Source: Dyella sp. AtDHG13
Lineage (GTDB): Bacteria > Pseudomonadota > Gammaproteobacteria > Xanthomonadales > Rhodanobacteraceae
Direction: 5' to 3'
DNA length: 64,000 nucleotides
Assembly (NCBI RefSeq): GCF_003201105.1
Contig: NZ_QICJ01000003.1
Location: forward strand, 477,665 to 541,664
The notes beneath the pieces are model-generated. The model searched no databases. It was not told the origin of the DNA and saw nothing but the letters and a program-made list of their open reading frames with translations. The position numbers and the translations under genes are program-made. Of this stretch, positions 35,376-44,230 are shown in pieces; within the stretch, counting starts at the first letter, position 1, and each line of letters opens with the position of its first letter.

Positions 35376-36830
35376 CTAGCGCGCGGGTCCGAAAGGGTTG
35401 GTGATGCCGGGCATCCACGGATCGTGCGTGGCCGTGCGCCAATGCGCCAGCTGCGTGCGCAGTTCGGCCAGCACGGTGGCGTGTGCCGCATCGCCGGCGA
35501 GGTTCACCACTTCGTCCGGGTCGGCGTGCAGGTCGTACAGCTCTTCGGACGGACGATGCTCGAAGGCTTCCAGCGTTCGCTTGCCGAGTCTGGCGCCGGG
35601 CGTGGAGGTGATGGCCTTCCACGAGGGCGACAGCGCCACGTCGCTGGCGATGGGTACGCGCAGGCTGGGCTGCAGGTTGAGGAAATAGCTGTAGCGGCGC
35701 GTGCGCAGCGAGCGGGTGGGATAGTACTGGTCGATCTCGTGGAACGAATGCGTGGCGAACACTTCGCCCCAGCCGTCGGGATTCGCCTGTTCGAGTATCG
35801 GCAGCACCGAGCGCCCCGGCAGCGGCAGATAGCGATAGCCCGCTGGCGGCGACACGTTCGCCCAGTCGAGGATGGTGGGCGTGATGTCGATCCAGCTCAC
35901 CATGGCGCGGCTGCGCAGCCCGCGCTTTTTCGCGTCGGGAGAACGCACGATCAACGGCAGCCGGATGCCTTCGTAGTACAGATTATCCTTCGCGCCGGGA
36001 AACGGCCGCCCGTTGTCCGAGAGATAGATCACCAGCGTGTCGTCCGCGTGGCCGGATGCCGCCAGTTCGCGCAGCAGGATGGCTACGCCGCTGTCCATGC
36101 GGCTCACCGCTTCGTAGTACTGGGCGAGATCCTCGCGTACGCCCGGCAGGTCGGGCAGGTGCGAGGGAATGGCGACCTCATCGGGACGGTAGCGCATGCG
36201 CGGCACCTCGGGCCAGTCGCGCGTATTGCCGAACTGGGACGCATCGCCCGCGCGGTGCGGATCGCTGTAGCCCATGGTGAGAAAGAACGGCTTGCTGCCC
36301 TGCGCACGTATCCACTGCCCGGCGGCATGGCCCATGGCGGCCACGTCGCGGTTGCCGGCCTGTTCGGGCAGCAGCCAGGCGTCATAGGCCAGCGCCGCTT
36401 CCGGCTTCACGTGCAGCTTGCCGACCAGCGCCGTGGCGTAGCCGTGCTGCTTGAGCATCCACGGCAGCGTCTTCACGTCCTCCAGCAGGGAGAAGTTGTG
36501 CACGTCGTGCGCCAGGCCGTACATGCCGTTGGTGTGGGAATACAGGCCCGTATACAGGGTCGCGCGACTCGAGCTGCACGAGGACACGGACGCATAGGCG
36601 TCGGTGAACAGCGTGCCTTCGCCGGCCAGACTATCCAGTGCGGGCGTGTGCACCGAGCTGCCTTCGCACGACAGGTCGTAGCCGTGATCGTCCGCGACGA
36701 TCAGCAATACATTGCGTGGACCGCTGCTTCGCGGGGTGTGCGACGTGGCCGCGCGCGCCAGCTGCCCGGTCGCGAGCATGGCCCCCGCGGCCACGCCCGA
36801 CGCCAGGAACCGGCGCCGCGTGAGATTCAC
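35376..36830 (-). CDS. Tat-exported sulfatase (SGSH-like)
   Basis: A 484-residue type I sulfatase. The twin-arginine signal reads TRRRFLASGVAAG. The metal site is LLIVADDHGYD. The maturation motif is CSSSRATLYTG near residue 85, with Ser where most have Pro or Ala. The C-terminal part has LFDLHADPDEVVNLAG-like spacing (seen here as LYDLHADPDEVVNL), as in heparan N-sulfatase-like enzymes. It sits in an operon with a TonB receptor, transporter and alpha-glucosidases, and its start overlaps the MFS gene stop (ATGA). This argues that the operon's substrate carries sulfate. The substrate is not known. Confidence 0.88.
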   Translation of the reverse strand: MNLTRRRFLASGVAAGAMLATGQLARAATSHTPRSSGPRNVLLIVADDHGYDLSCEGSSVHTPALDSLAGEGTLFTDAYASVSSCSSSRATLYTGLYSHTNGMYGLAHDVHNFSLLEDVKTLPWMLKQHGYATALVGKLHVKPEAALAYDAWLLPEQAGNRDVAAMGHAAGQWIRAQGSKPFFLTMGYSDPHRAGDASQFGNTRDWPEVPRMRYRPDEVAIPSHLPDLPGVREDLAQYYEAVSRMDSGVAILLRELAASGHADDTLVIYLSDNGRPFPGAKDNLYYEGIRLPLIVRSPDAKKRGLRSRAMVSWIDITPTILDWANVSPPAGYRYLPLPGRSVLPILEQANPDGWGEVFATHSFHEIDQYYPTRSLRTRRYSYFLNLQPSLRVPIASDVALSPSWKAITSTPGARLGKRTLEAFEHRPSEELYDLHADPDEVVNLAGDAAHATVLAELRTQLAHWRTATHDPWMPGITNPFGPAR

Positions 36831-38089
36831 GCGGCCCCCTCGGGGGCGATCATCGCCGGCAGCGCGGCGCGGTCGGTTTCACGCTTGAAGAAGAACAGCG
36901 TCACCAGGATCAGCATCATCGGCACCAGCGAGAAATAGAACGCATGGATGCCGCCGAGGTTGGAGAACACGATGGCGGTGATGCGCGAACCCAGCGTGCC
37001 GCCCAGCGCGGAGAAGATCACGATCAGCCCGGTCATCGCCGCATGCGAGGGCTTGGGCAGCGAGCTGAGCGCCACCGAGTTGATCACCGGATAGATCGGC
37101 GCCATCAGCAGGCCGATCAGCGGAATCAGGTAGGCTGCGATGGGCGCGCTCAGCCAGTTCACGTTCGCGCCCACGTGCACCTCGCGCGCCAGCGGCAGCA
37201 CCAGCAGGATCAGCGCGCCCATGCCCACCACGCACAGGTTCAGAAGCAAGTGCCAGGACATGCGCCGCAACAACTGCCCCGCGATGATGCGGCCCAGCGC
37301 GGTGGCGCCGGCCAGGATGCTCGCCATCTGGATGCTCATGGCGTTGGGCAGCTTGAGGATCTCGTTGTTGAAGGTCGGCAGCCACGTGCTGAAGCTCTGC
37401 TCGATCAGCACGTACAGGAAGGCCGAGAGCAGGAACACGTAGACCAGGGTGCGCATCAGCAGGCGGTACATGTCGCGCATGGCCTGGCCCATCGACAGGC
37501 GCGCCTCGCCGTGTGCGGCCGACTCGTCCATTCGCGCGCCCCACAGCAGCGCGATGGTGCCGAAGCACAGCGCGGCCAGCACCCAATAGACGTTGAACCA
37601 CGACGGGTTGGCCGGGTTCGCGTGATCGATGAAGGCGCTGAACAGCCAGCCGCTGGCCAGCACGCCGAGCATGAACAGCCCTTCGATGGTGTTGGTGAGC
37701 CGACCATGTTCGGCCTTGCTGCCGGTGAGCAGGCCGATGGACGAGTACACGGCCACCTTGGTCAGCGCGAACGACACGCCGATGCAGGTGAACAGGAATT
37801 CGGTGGTGTGGAAGCCGGGGAACAGCGGCATGGCCATGCATGCGCTTCCCACGATGCCGAGCGCCAGCATCATCGCGCGGCGATAGCCCAGCTTGGGCAG
37901 GAAGGACGCCACCAGGAACGAGGTGATGGCGATCGGCAGATCCTTGAAGAACTCGAGCAGGCTGGCCTGCGGCTTGTCGATGCCGAAGGTGTGGATGGAC
38001 TGCAGGATGACCGTGCCGACGCTGTTGAGCAGTATCGCGAACACCATGTAGATGGTCGCCAGCGCGACGATCATGCGAAACCGGTTCAT
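36827..38089 (-). CDS. Major facilitator superfamily transporter
   Basis: A 420-residue protein with about twelve hydrophobic helices and the MFS loop LPKLGYRRAMM between helices 2 and 3. The ATG at 38089 has GAGG five bases upstream; a GTG two codons earlier is less likely. It lies between the TonB receptor and the sulfatase genes, so it probably moves the sugar, or a product, from periplasm to cytosol for the GH65 phosphorylase. The specific substrate is not readable. Confidence 0.88.
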   Translation of the reverse strand: MNRFRMIVALATIYMVFAILLNSVGTVILQSIHTFGIDKPQASLLEFFKDLPIAITSFLVASFLPKLGYRRAMMLALGIVGSACMAMPLFPGFHTTEFLFTCIGVSFALTKVAVYSSIGLLTGSKAEHGRLTNTIEGLFMLGVLASGWLFSAFIDHANPANPSWFNVYWVLAALCFGTIALLWGARMDESAAHGEARLSMGQAMRDMYRLLMRTLVYVFLLSAFLYVLIEQSFSTWLPTFNNEILKLPNAMSIQMASILAGATALGRIIAGQLLRRMSWHLLLNLCVVGMGALILLVLPLAREVHVGANVNWLSAPIAAYLIPLIGLLMAPIYPVINSVALSSLPKPSHAAMTGLIVIFSALGGTLGSRITAIVFSNLGGIHAFYFSLVPMMLILVTLFFFKRETDRAALPAMIAPEGAA

Positions 38090-38180
38090 GCACACCTCGC
38101 GATGTGTTGAAAAAGGTCCCGGGCCACCACGAGGGCGGAGGCCCGGGACAGTCGAGGGAGAGGTCCCTGCGCCAGGTGCG

Positions 38181-38212
38181 TTCCGGCGCGGCCCCCACAG
38201 GCCGCGCCGGAA
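38181..38212 (-). other. Strong intra-operon hairpin after the TonB-receptor gene
   Basis: A perfect 13-bp GC-rich stem, TTCCGGCGCGGCC at 38181-38193 pairing with 38200-38212, has a 6-nt loop and no T run on either side. It lies 14 bp after the receptor stop and 92 bp before the MFS start. It looks like an mRNA 3'-protecting element or attenuator rather than a terminator. Confidence 0.65.
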
Positions 38213-38225
38213 GCGTGCCGGCTCG

Positions 38226-40775
38226 TCAGAAGTTGTACTTCACCTGCAGGTTGACCTCGCGGCCTTCGATGGAGCGCGCAAGGATCACGCCGCCTTCGCT
38301 GGCGAAGCCGAACAGGCGCGAGTTGCCCTCCGTGATGCCGATCTCGTTGGTCATATTGGTACCTTGCAGGTTCACCTGCCAGTTCTGGCCGATGTTCGCC
38401 GTCGCGCCGAACGCCAGCGTGTGGTACTGGCCCAGCGGCTGCTGCTCGATCAGGTCGCCGTAGCGGTTGCCCACGTATTCCCAGGTCAGCCAGAACTTCA
38501 TGCTGCCGAAGGAGGTCGGGAAATCGTACGAAGGCGTCAGGATGGCGTGGAACTTCGGCTGGCGCTGCAGCTGCATGCCGTCGAGGCTGGCGCACTGCTC
38601 GCTGCCATCCTGGGCCATGTACGGCGTGCACGCGGCGCTGTGCGTGTAGTGGCCGTCCATGTAGTTGCCGCTCAGCGCGACCTGGAAGCCCGGCGTGCCC
38701 GGAATCGGCTTCACCACCGTGGTGAAGTTGATGCCCTTGGTGGCCGAGCCGTAGTCGAACGAGAACTGCTGGCCGTTGCCCTGCGTGATGGTGTACGGCA
38801 CGTTGTAGAACAGCTTGCGGTACGCGTTGACGTCCAGGTACAGCCAGTCGGCCTGGTACTTGAAGCCCACTTCCATGTTGTGGATCTTGTTGACCGGCTG
38901 GGTGGGCAGGCCGCGCAGGTCATCGAAGCCGGGGAAGTGCACGCCGTCGTTGACGCGGGCGTACACGCTCATGTTGCTCTGGATCTCGTAGTTGGCGCCG
39001 ATGGTCCACGAGGGGGCGGTCTTGGCGTAGTTGATGTACGTGTTGCCGCCCACCAGATACTGCGCGTTGTTGTTGTAGAGCGTGGCGGGGTTGTTGTCCA
39101 GGTCGCCGGTGGCGGTGTTCTGGATGCGGCCGTTGGCTTCCTGGCGTTCCACGCGCACGCCGGCATCGAACAGCCACTTGTCGAGCTTCCACGAATCGGT
39201 GAGGAAGAACGCCGTGTTGAAGCCGTTCCATGCCTCGCGGATGGCCGTGGACGGGCCGCTCACGAAGCCCTGCGAACTGGCCAGCACGTCGCCGTTGCTC
39301 AGCGTGACCGCGATGGGGTTCGGGTTGTTCTTGGCCTGCAGCAGCATGTTGTTGCCGAGGAACCAGGTGTCGTGGTCGTTGTACACCGCGGTGTAGTTGC
39401 CGAGGGTCAGCGTGTTGCCGTCGAACACTTCCTTGCTGATGTGGAACTCGTTCGAGGCGCCCTGGATGCGCTTGTGCACGTACCAGTAGCCCTGCGTGGT
39501 GACGTTCTGGTTCATGTCCGCCGCCTGGCCGTTGTTGGCGTACACCGCAGTGGCGGTGGTGCCGGCGGGCAGGTTGTTGGCGGCGATCTGGTCGTCGATG
39601 TAGCTGCTGAGCGACTGCGGATTGGCGCCGGTGCTGAAGAAGGCGACCGTGTTCATCTGGCCGCCGGTGAAGTTGAACTTGTCGGAAATGTTCCAGTTGT
39701 CGCCGAAGGTCAGGTCGAGGTTGCCGCCCAGCGAGATGATGTCCGCGCCGCGGCCCTTGGAGAGGTCCACGTTCTGCCCGCCGGGCGTGCAGCCGGCCGT
39801 GTAGCAGGGCGTGGTCTCGAGGAAGGCATGCCGCACGGCATTGCTGCCGAAGGTGCCGGTGAGCGCGTCGAAGCCCGGGTAGTTCTCGAACTGGCCGCGG
39901 CCCGGGTTGAGGATGGGCGTGTCGGTGACGAACTGGTTGTGGTCCTTCAGGTCGCGCGCGTAGAACATGATGGAGCCGCTGTCGCCGAAGTTGTGCGTCA
40001 GCGTGGCGGTGAGCGAGCCGCCCTTGTCCGCGGCGAACTGCGGATCGCGCACGCCGTCGGACTTGCGCCAGAAGCCGCCGATGCTGCCGTACCAGCCATC
40101 GGCGAACTTGAAGCCGTAGAAGCCATCGAGGCGCACCAGGCCTTCGGAACCGTAGGTGACGCCGACGTCGCCGCTGGGCTTGTCGGTGCCTTCGCGCAGG
40201 ATGAAGTTCGCCGTCAGGCCGGGCTGGCCGTTGCCGTACAGCACGGCCGGGCCGCCCAGCACGAATTCGGCGTGATCGATGGTGTCGTCGAGACGGAACA
40301 TCGAGGAGTTTTCGAGGAACGACAGCGTCGGCATCGGGTAGATCGGCGAACCGTTGAGCTGCAGCGTGGCGAACGGCGCATCGCCGCCGCCCGGGAAGCC
40401 GGCTACTTCGATGTTCGCGCCGGTCTGGCCGCCTGAGGATTCGGGAAACACGCCCGGCGCCATCTTCAGCAGGTCCGCCGTGCTCTTGGGATTGAACTCG
40501 CGGATCTGGTCCAGCGTGGCGGCGGTCACCGAGTACGAGGTATCGATCTTCTTCAGGCCGCCGGTGGCCGCCGTGCCGGTCACCACCACCTGGTCGAGAT
40601 TGGTGGCGTTCTTCTGGTTGGGCGGGGGCGGCGGAGGAGGCGGCGTGGCGCCCTGTGCCTGGGCGGGTGGCGCGGCCGGCGCGGGCGTGGCGTCCTGTGC
40701 GTGGAGCGCGCCGGTGGCGAGCAGTGCGGCAATGCTGGTGACGAGCAGTCTGCGGGTCATGCGTTGCGTGATCAT
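38226..40775 (-). CDS. TonB-dependent outer-membrane receptor
   Basis: An 849-residue protein. It has a signal peptide (LLVTSIAALLATGALHA), a proline-rich linker with eight consecutive Pro, the TonB box region LDQVVVTGTA and a plug domain (STADLLKMAPGVF). A long beta-barrel ends in EVNLQVKYNF with the terminal Phe used for outer-membrane assembly. The ATG at 40775 has GGAGG six bases upstream. It lies 66 bp after the GH65-mutase gene, on the same strand. In this operon it should import an alpha-glucoside or a larger decorated form of it across the outer membrane. Confidence 0.93.
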   Translation of the reverse strand: MITQRMTRRLLVTSIAALLATGALHAQDATPAPAAPPAQAQGATPPPPPPPPNQKNATNLDQVVVTGTAATGGLKKIDTSYSVTAATLDQIREFNPKSTADLLKMAPGVFPESSGGQTGANIEVAGFPGGGDAPFATLQLNGSPIYPMPTLSFLENSSMFRLDDTIDHAEFVLGGPAVLYGNGQPGLTANFILREGTDKPSGDVGVTYGSEGLVRLDGFYGFKFADGWYGSIGGFWRKSDGVRDPQFAADKGGSLTATLTHNFGDSGSIMFYARDLKDHNQFVTDTPILNPGRGQFENYPGFDALTGTFGSNAVRHAFLETTPCYTAGCTPGGQNVDLSKGRGADIISLGGNLDLTFGDNWNISDKFNFTGGQMNTVAFFSTGANPQSLSSYIDDQIAANNLPAGTTATAVYANNGQAADMNQNVTTQGYWYVHKRIQGASNEFHISKEVFDGNTLTLGNYTAVYNDHDTWFLGNNMLLQAKNNPNPIAVTLSNGDVLASSQGFVSGPSTAIREAWNGFNTAFFLTDSWKLDKWLFDAGVRVERQEANGRIQNTATGDLDNNPATLYNNNAQYLVGGNTYINYAKTAPSWTIGANYEIQSNMSVYARVNDGVHFPGFDDLRGLPTQPVNKIHNMEVGFKYQADWLYLDVNAYRKLFYNVPYTITQGNGQQFSFDYGSATKGINFTTVVKPIPGTPGFQVALSGNYMDGHYTHSAACTPYMAQDGSEQCASLDGMQLQRQPKFHAILTPSYDFPTSFGSMKFWLTWEYVGNRYGDLIEQQPLGQYHTLAFGATANIGQNWQVNLQGTNMTNEIGITEGNSRLFGFASEGGVILARSIEGREVNLQVKYNF

Positions 40776-40841
40776 GATGTTCCTCCCCATCAAAATGAAA
40801 AACCGTTGTTGTGTATTTCTTGGGATCGGTACTGCCCGCTG

Positions 40842-43800
40842 TCAGATGGGCCCTGAGCAGTGGTTCGGCACGTCTGCGGCCGATCTCTCCTCATCGGCCG
40901 GTCGCGTGTTCAGGTAGCGACGGATATCGAAGGCATCGATACCCGGCAAAATGTCCTCGGCGCGCGAAAGAAACGTGGTGTCGCCCACGCCCACGGCGCG
41001 CATGCCGGCCGCGAGAATGCTGTCGACGCCGGCCGCTGCATCCTCCACGCCAAGGCAGTGTTCGGGCGCAACGCCCAGTCCCGTCGCCGCCGAAAGAAAG
41101 ATTTCCGGATGCGGCTTGGAGTGCGTGATGCGCGATGCATCCACCACGTGATCGAACAGCGCGTGGATGCCCAGGCGCTCCAAGAGCAGCGGTGCGTTGC
41201 GGCTGGCCGAGGCCAGTCCCACCCACAGGCCCGCGGCGCGAACGCTCTCCACGGCCTTACGCGCACCAGGAAGCAGTTGCTCCGGTCCGAAGCGTTCGAT
41301 CTGCTCGATGTAATAGGCGTTCTTGCGATCTTCCAGCGCGCGCTTTTCGTGTTCCGAATACGCGTGCGTTGACTGCTCGAGCAGGATCTCAAGCGAGCCG
41401 CGACGATCCACGCCTTTCATGCGTTCAGCAATGTGTTCGTCGAACGGTGCGCCGATCTCGTTGGCGAGCCGTTCCCACGCCGCACGATGCACCACGGCCG
41501 TGTCCGCGATGACGCCGTCGAGATCGAAGATCACCGCCTGCAAGGTCGCATTTCGCGAACGCTCGCCATGCGCAAGTACGCGCGATTCGCCATGGCGTAG
41601 CACGATGGATTCGCCGGCGTGGCGGAACGCGACGGCGTCGCCGCGGGCGACGGTGTAGCGCACGCCGTTCGTGTCGACGTCCACGCGCAGGTGCGCGCCG
41701 CGCCAGGCGATGCCGAAGCGGTAGCTGCGCCATGCATGCGGCAGCTGCGGATGCAGGTGCAGTTCGCCGTCGACGACGCGCATGCCGCCGTAGCCCCAGG
41801 CGAGCGACAACCAGCTGCCCGCCATGGCGGCCATGTGCAGGCCGTGCGCCGCGTTGCCGTGCAGGTCGTCGAGATCCACGCGCAGGCTGTCCTGAAAATA
41901 GCGCCAGGCCTTTGCGGTTTCGCCCACTTCCGCCGCGATCACGCCAAAGGTGGAAGCCGACAGCGTGGAGTCGTGGACGGTCACGCCTTCGTAGTAGTCG
42001 AAGTTGCGGCGCTTGGCGGCGAGCGGAACGTCGTCGCCCGCCAGCATCAGCGCCAGCACCGTGTCGGCCTGCTTGCACACCTGGTGGCGATAGATGGTGA
42101 GCGGATGCAGTTCCAGTAGCAGCGGGCGCTTGCCTTCGCCACTGTTGCGCGCGGGCATGCGCGGCTTGTCGAGGAAGGTGTCGTCCTGCGGGAAGATGCC
42201 GAGCTCCGCATCTTCGGCGAGATACATCAGCTCGGCGGCGCGCTGCCACTGCATGATCTCGAACGGCTCCAGGCCGATGCGGCGCGAGAGTTCCGCATAG
42301 GCGTCCGGAGCGTCGTCGGCCAGCCAATGCGCCACCGCGGCGGCGTCGCGCAGGTGACGCTGCGCCATGCGGTTGGTGTAGTGGTTGTTGTCGACCAGGG
42401 CGGTGTATTCGTCCGGGCCGGTGACGCCGTGGATGCAGAAGGCCCCGGCGCGGCGCGGATTGAAGTGGCCGATGTCCAGCCAGATGCGCGCCGTCTCGAA
42501 CAGCATCTCGGCGCCGGCGTCGCGCAGGAAGGCTTCGTCGCCCGTGGCGTCCACGTAGTGGCGGATCGCCCACGCGACGGCGGCATTGATGTGGTACTGC
42601 GCCGAACCGCTGGGGAAATATGCGGAGCATTCGTCGCCGCTGATGGTGCGCCATGCGTACAGCGCGCCGCGTGCGTGGTTGAGTTCCCGCGCGTGGGCGC
42701 GTGCGCGTTCCAGCGTGCCGTGGCGATACATGAGCATGCTGCGCGCCACGTGCGGCGCCAGCGTGACCATCGCCGGCAGCATGAACACTTCGGCGTCCCA
42801 GAAGTAGTGCCCTTCGTAGCCTTCGCCAGTCAGGCCCTTGGCCGCGGTGCTGCCCTGGCCGTCGCGGCTGCTGGACTGGAACACATGGAAGAGGTTGAAG
42901 CGCAGCGCCTGCTCGGTGGCGTCGTCGCCTTCGATGGACAGGTCGGCGTTCTGCCACAGCTGAGCCAGCACGCAGGCTTGGTGGGCAAGCAGTTCGCCGT
43001 GGCCGATTCGATCCGCCTGCGCCAGTTCATGGGCGGCGTGGGCGATCAGTTCGGCATCGGTGTCGTGGCCGCCGGGCTGGCTCCAGGCGTAGGCGACGTA
43101 TTTGTCCAGGCAGACGGACTGCCCCGGCGACAGTTCGCCCTCGAACACCTGCATCACGCCATGCGGCGCGAGGTTGGCCAGGCGAAAGCGCAGGCTGTCG
43201 TCGACCACCGCGTGCTGCTGCATGCAGGCCACGCGGATGTCGCTGTGCGCGGTGCGCTGGAGCACGTGGGCCTGCAGTTCGCACGCCATCGCATCGATGG
43301 TGGACAGGCCGCCGTCGATGCGCGTGCCGATACGCGGGTCATCGCCCTGCTCGGTGGCGTTGCGCGCGGTGCTGATGGACGACTCCAGCGTCACCGGCCC
43401 GGCGTAGTCGACCGAATGCACGCGATAGCGGATGGCCAGCAGGGCGGGTCGATCCAGGCTGACGATGCGCTCGGCCTCGATCAGCAAGGTGGCGCCTTCC
43501 GGCGAGCGCCAGCGCAGCTGGCGGCGGTAGCAGCCGTTGCGCAGGTCCAGCGCGCGCTCGAAATGCAGCCACTCGCCCTCGCCCAGGCGAACCGGCGTGT
43601 CGCCCAGGCGCAGGTGGATGCGGGTGCCGTCCGCGACGGGGATGCGCGTATCGGTATGGGCGGCGAAACCGGGAAAGCGCTCGTGGTACTCGATTGGCGT
43701 GCGCTCCCACGCGCCGGCAAGGAAACAGCCCTGGCTGGGGCTGTCACCTTCCTCCAGCCCGCCGCGCACGCCGAGCGCGCCATTGGACAGCGCGAACAGG

Positions 43801-43913
43801 CTCTCGTCCTGGGCGAAACCCGCGGGGTCGGTGGTGTGGCGGGTGACGACCCAGGCGTCGTGCGGGGCACGATCGTGGGGCGGCAAGACCTGCGCCGTTT
43901 CTCGGTGATCCAA
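40842..43913 (-). CDS. Fusion of GH65 disaccharide phosphorylase and beta-phosphoglucomutase
   Basis: A 1023-residue cytosolic protein. Residues ~20-780 are GH65, with ESLFALSNGALGVRG near 40 and the catalytic acid in HGVTGPDEYTALVDNN near residue 502. Residues ~790-1000 are a HAD-type beta-phosphoglucomutase (VIFDLDGVIADT, GLASASRNA, VEDAAAGVDSI). GH65 phosphorylases split trehalose, maltose, kojibiose or nigerose with phosphate into beta-glucose-1-phosphate and glucose, and the mutase makes glucose-6-phosphate. Fusion channels that product. There is no signal peptide. The only plausible start is TTG at 43913, just after GAGAGG. It is the first gene of the operon, divergent from the LacI gene. 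Confidence 0.92.
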   Translation of the reverse strand: MDHRETAQVLPPHDRAPHDAWVVTRHTTDPAGFAQDESLFALSNGALGVRGGLEEGDSPSQGCFLAGAWERTPIEYHERFPGFAAHTDTRIPVADGTRIHLRLGDTPVRLGEGEWLHFERALDLRNGCYRRQLRWRSPEGATLLIEAERIVSLDRPALLAIRYRVHSVDYAGPVTLESSISTARNATEQGDDPRIGTRIDGGLSTIDAMACELQAHVLQRTAHSDIRVACMQQHAVVDDSLRFRLANLAPHGVMQVFEGELSPGQSVCLDKYVAYAWSQPGGHDTDAELIAHAAHELAQADRIGHGELLAHQACVLAQLWQNADLSIEGDDATEQALRFNLFHVFQSSSRDGQGSTAAKGLTGEGYEGHYFWDAEVFMLPAMVTLAPHVARSMLMYRHGTLERARAHARELNHARGALYAWRTISGDECSAYFPSGSAQYHINAAVAWAIRHYVDATGDEAFLRDAGAEMLFETARIWLDIGHFNPRRAGAFCIHGVTGPDEYTALVDNNHYTNRMAQRHLRDAAAVAHWLADDAPDAYAELSRRIGLEPFEIMQWQRAAELMYLAEDAELGIFPQDDTFLDKPRMPARNSGEGKRPLLLELHPLTIYRHQVCKQADTVLALMLAGDDVPLAAKRRNFDYYEGVTVHDSTLSASTFGVIAAEVGETAKAWRYFQDSLRVDLDDLHGNAAHGLHMAAMAGSWLSLAWGYGGMRVVDGELHLHPQLPHAWRSYRFGIAWRGAHLRVDVDTNGVRYTVARGDAVAFRHAGESIVLRHGESRVLAHGERSRNATLQAVIFDLDGVIADTAVVHRAAWERLANEIGAPFDEHIAERMKGVDRRGSLEILLEQSTHAYSEHEKRALEDRKNAYYIEQIERFGPEQLLPGARKAVESVRAAGLWVGLASASRNAPLLLERLGIHALFDHVVDASRITHSKPHPEIFLSAATGLGVAPEHCLGVEDAAAGVDSILAAGMRAVGVGDTTFLSRAEDILPGIDAFDIRRYLNTRPADEERSAADVPNHCSGPI

Positions 43914-43999
43914 CGTCCTCTCCCCGCTCCCGGATGGTTTCTGTTCGACCTGTCGTCCGCGTAGGACAAGCCGGAGTTTTTAGATGCGGGCGGAGCTTC

Positions 44000-44043
44000 G
44001 CAGCAATTGATATCGATATCAAGACATCGATATCAATTGCTGC
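44000..44043. promoter_or_regulatory. Predicted LacI operator pair in an 18-bp inverted repeat
   Basis: TTGATATCGATATCAA at 44007-44022 is a perfect 16-bp palindrome centred on CG. It overlaps a larger perfect inverted repeat, 44000-44017 with 44026-44043, that creates a second, half-degenerate site centred 14 bp away. It lies 87 bp before the GH65-mutase start. Confidence 0.75.
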
Positions 44044-44061
44044 GGCACAACATGGTTGCGT

Positions 44062-44077
44062 ATGATATCGATATCAT
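44062..44077. promoter_or_regulatory. Predicted LacI operator, distal copy
   Basis: ATGATATCGATATCAT is a perfect 16-bp palindrome, identical in its central 14 bases to the site at 44007-44022 and 55 bp from it centre to centre. It lies between the two divergent genes. Confidence 0.75.
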
Positions 44078-44230
44078 GCACGGACGTTGTGCGGGTGCCT
44101 TCCCTGCGAATCCGCCCACGCCGGGCCGGGTTGGACGTTTGGGGCGCAAATCGCGACACTGTCCCGGTTTGCCAGGATTGGCCGGCGTGCGAGGTCCGCG
44201 CGACCGTTCACAAGACATCGGGGCCAGGTC

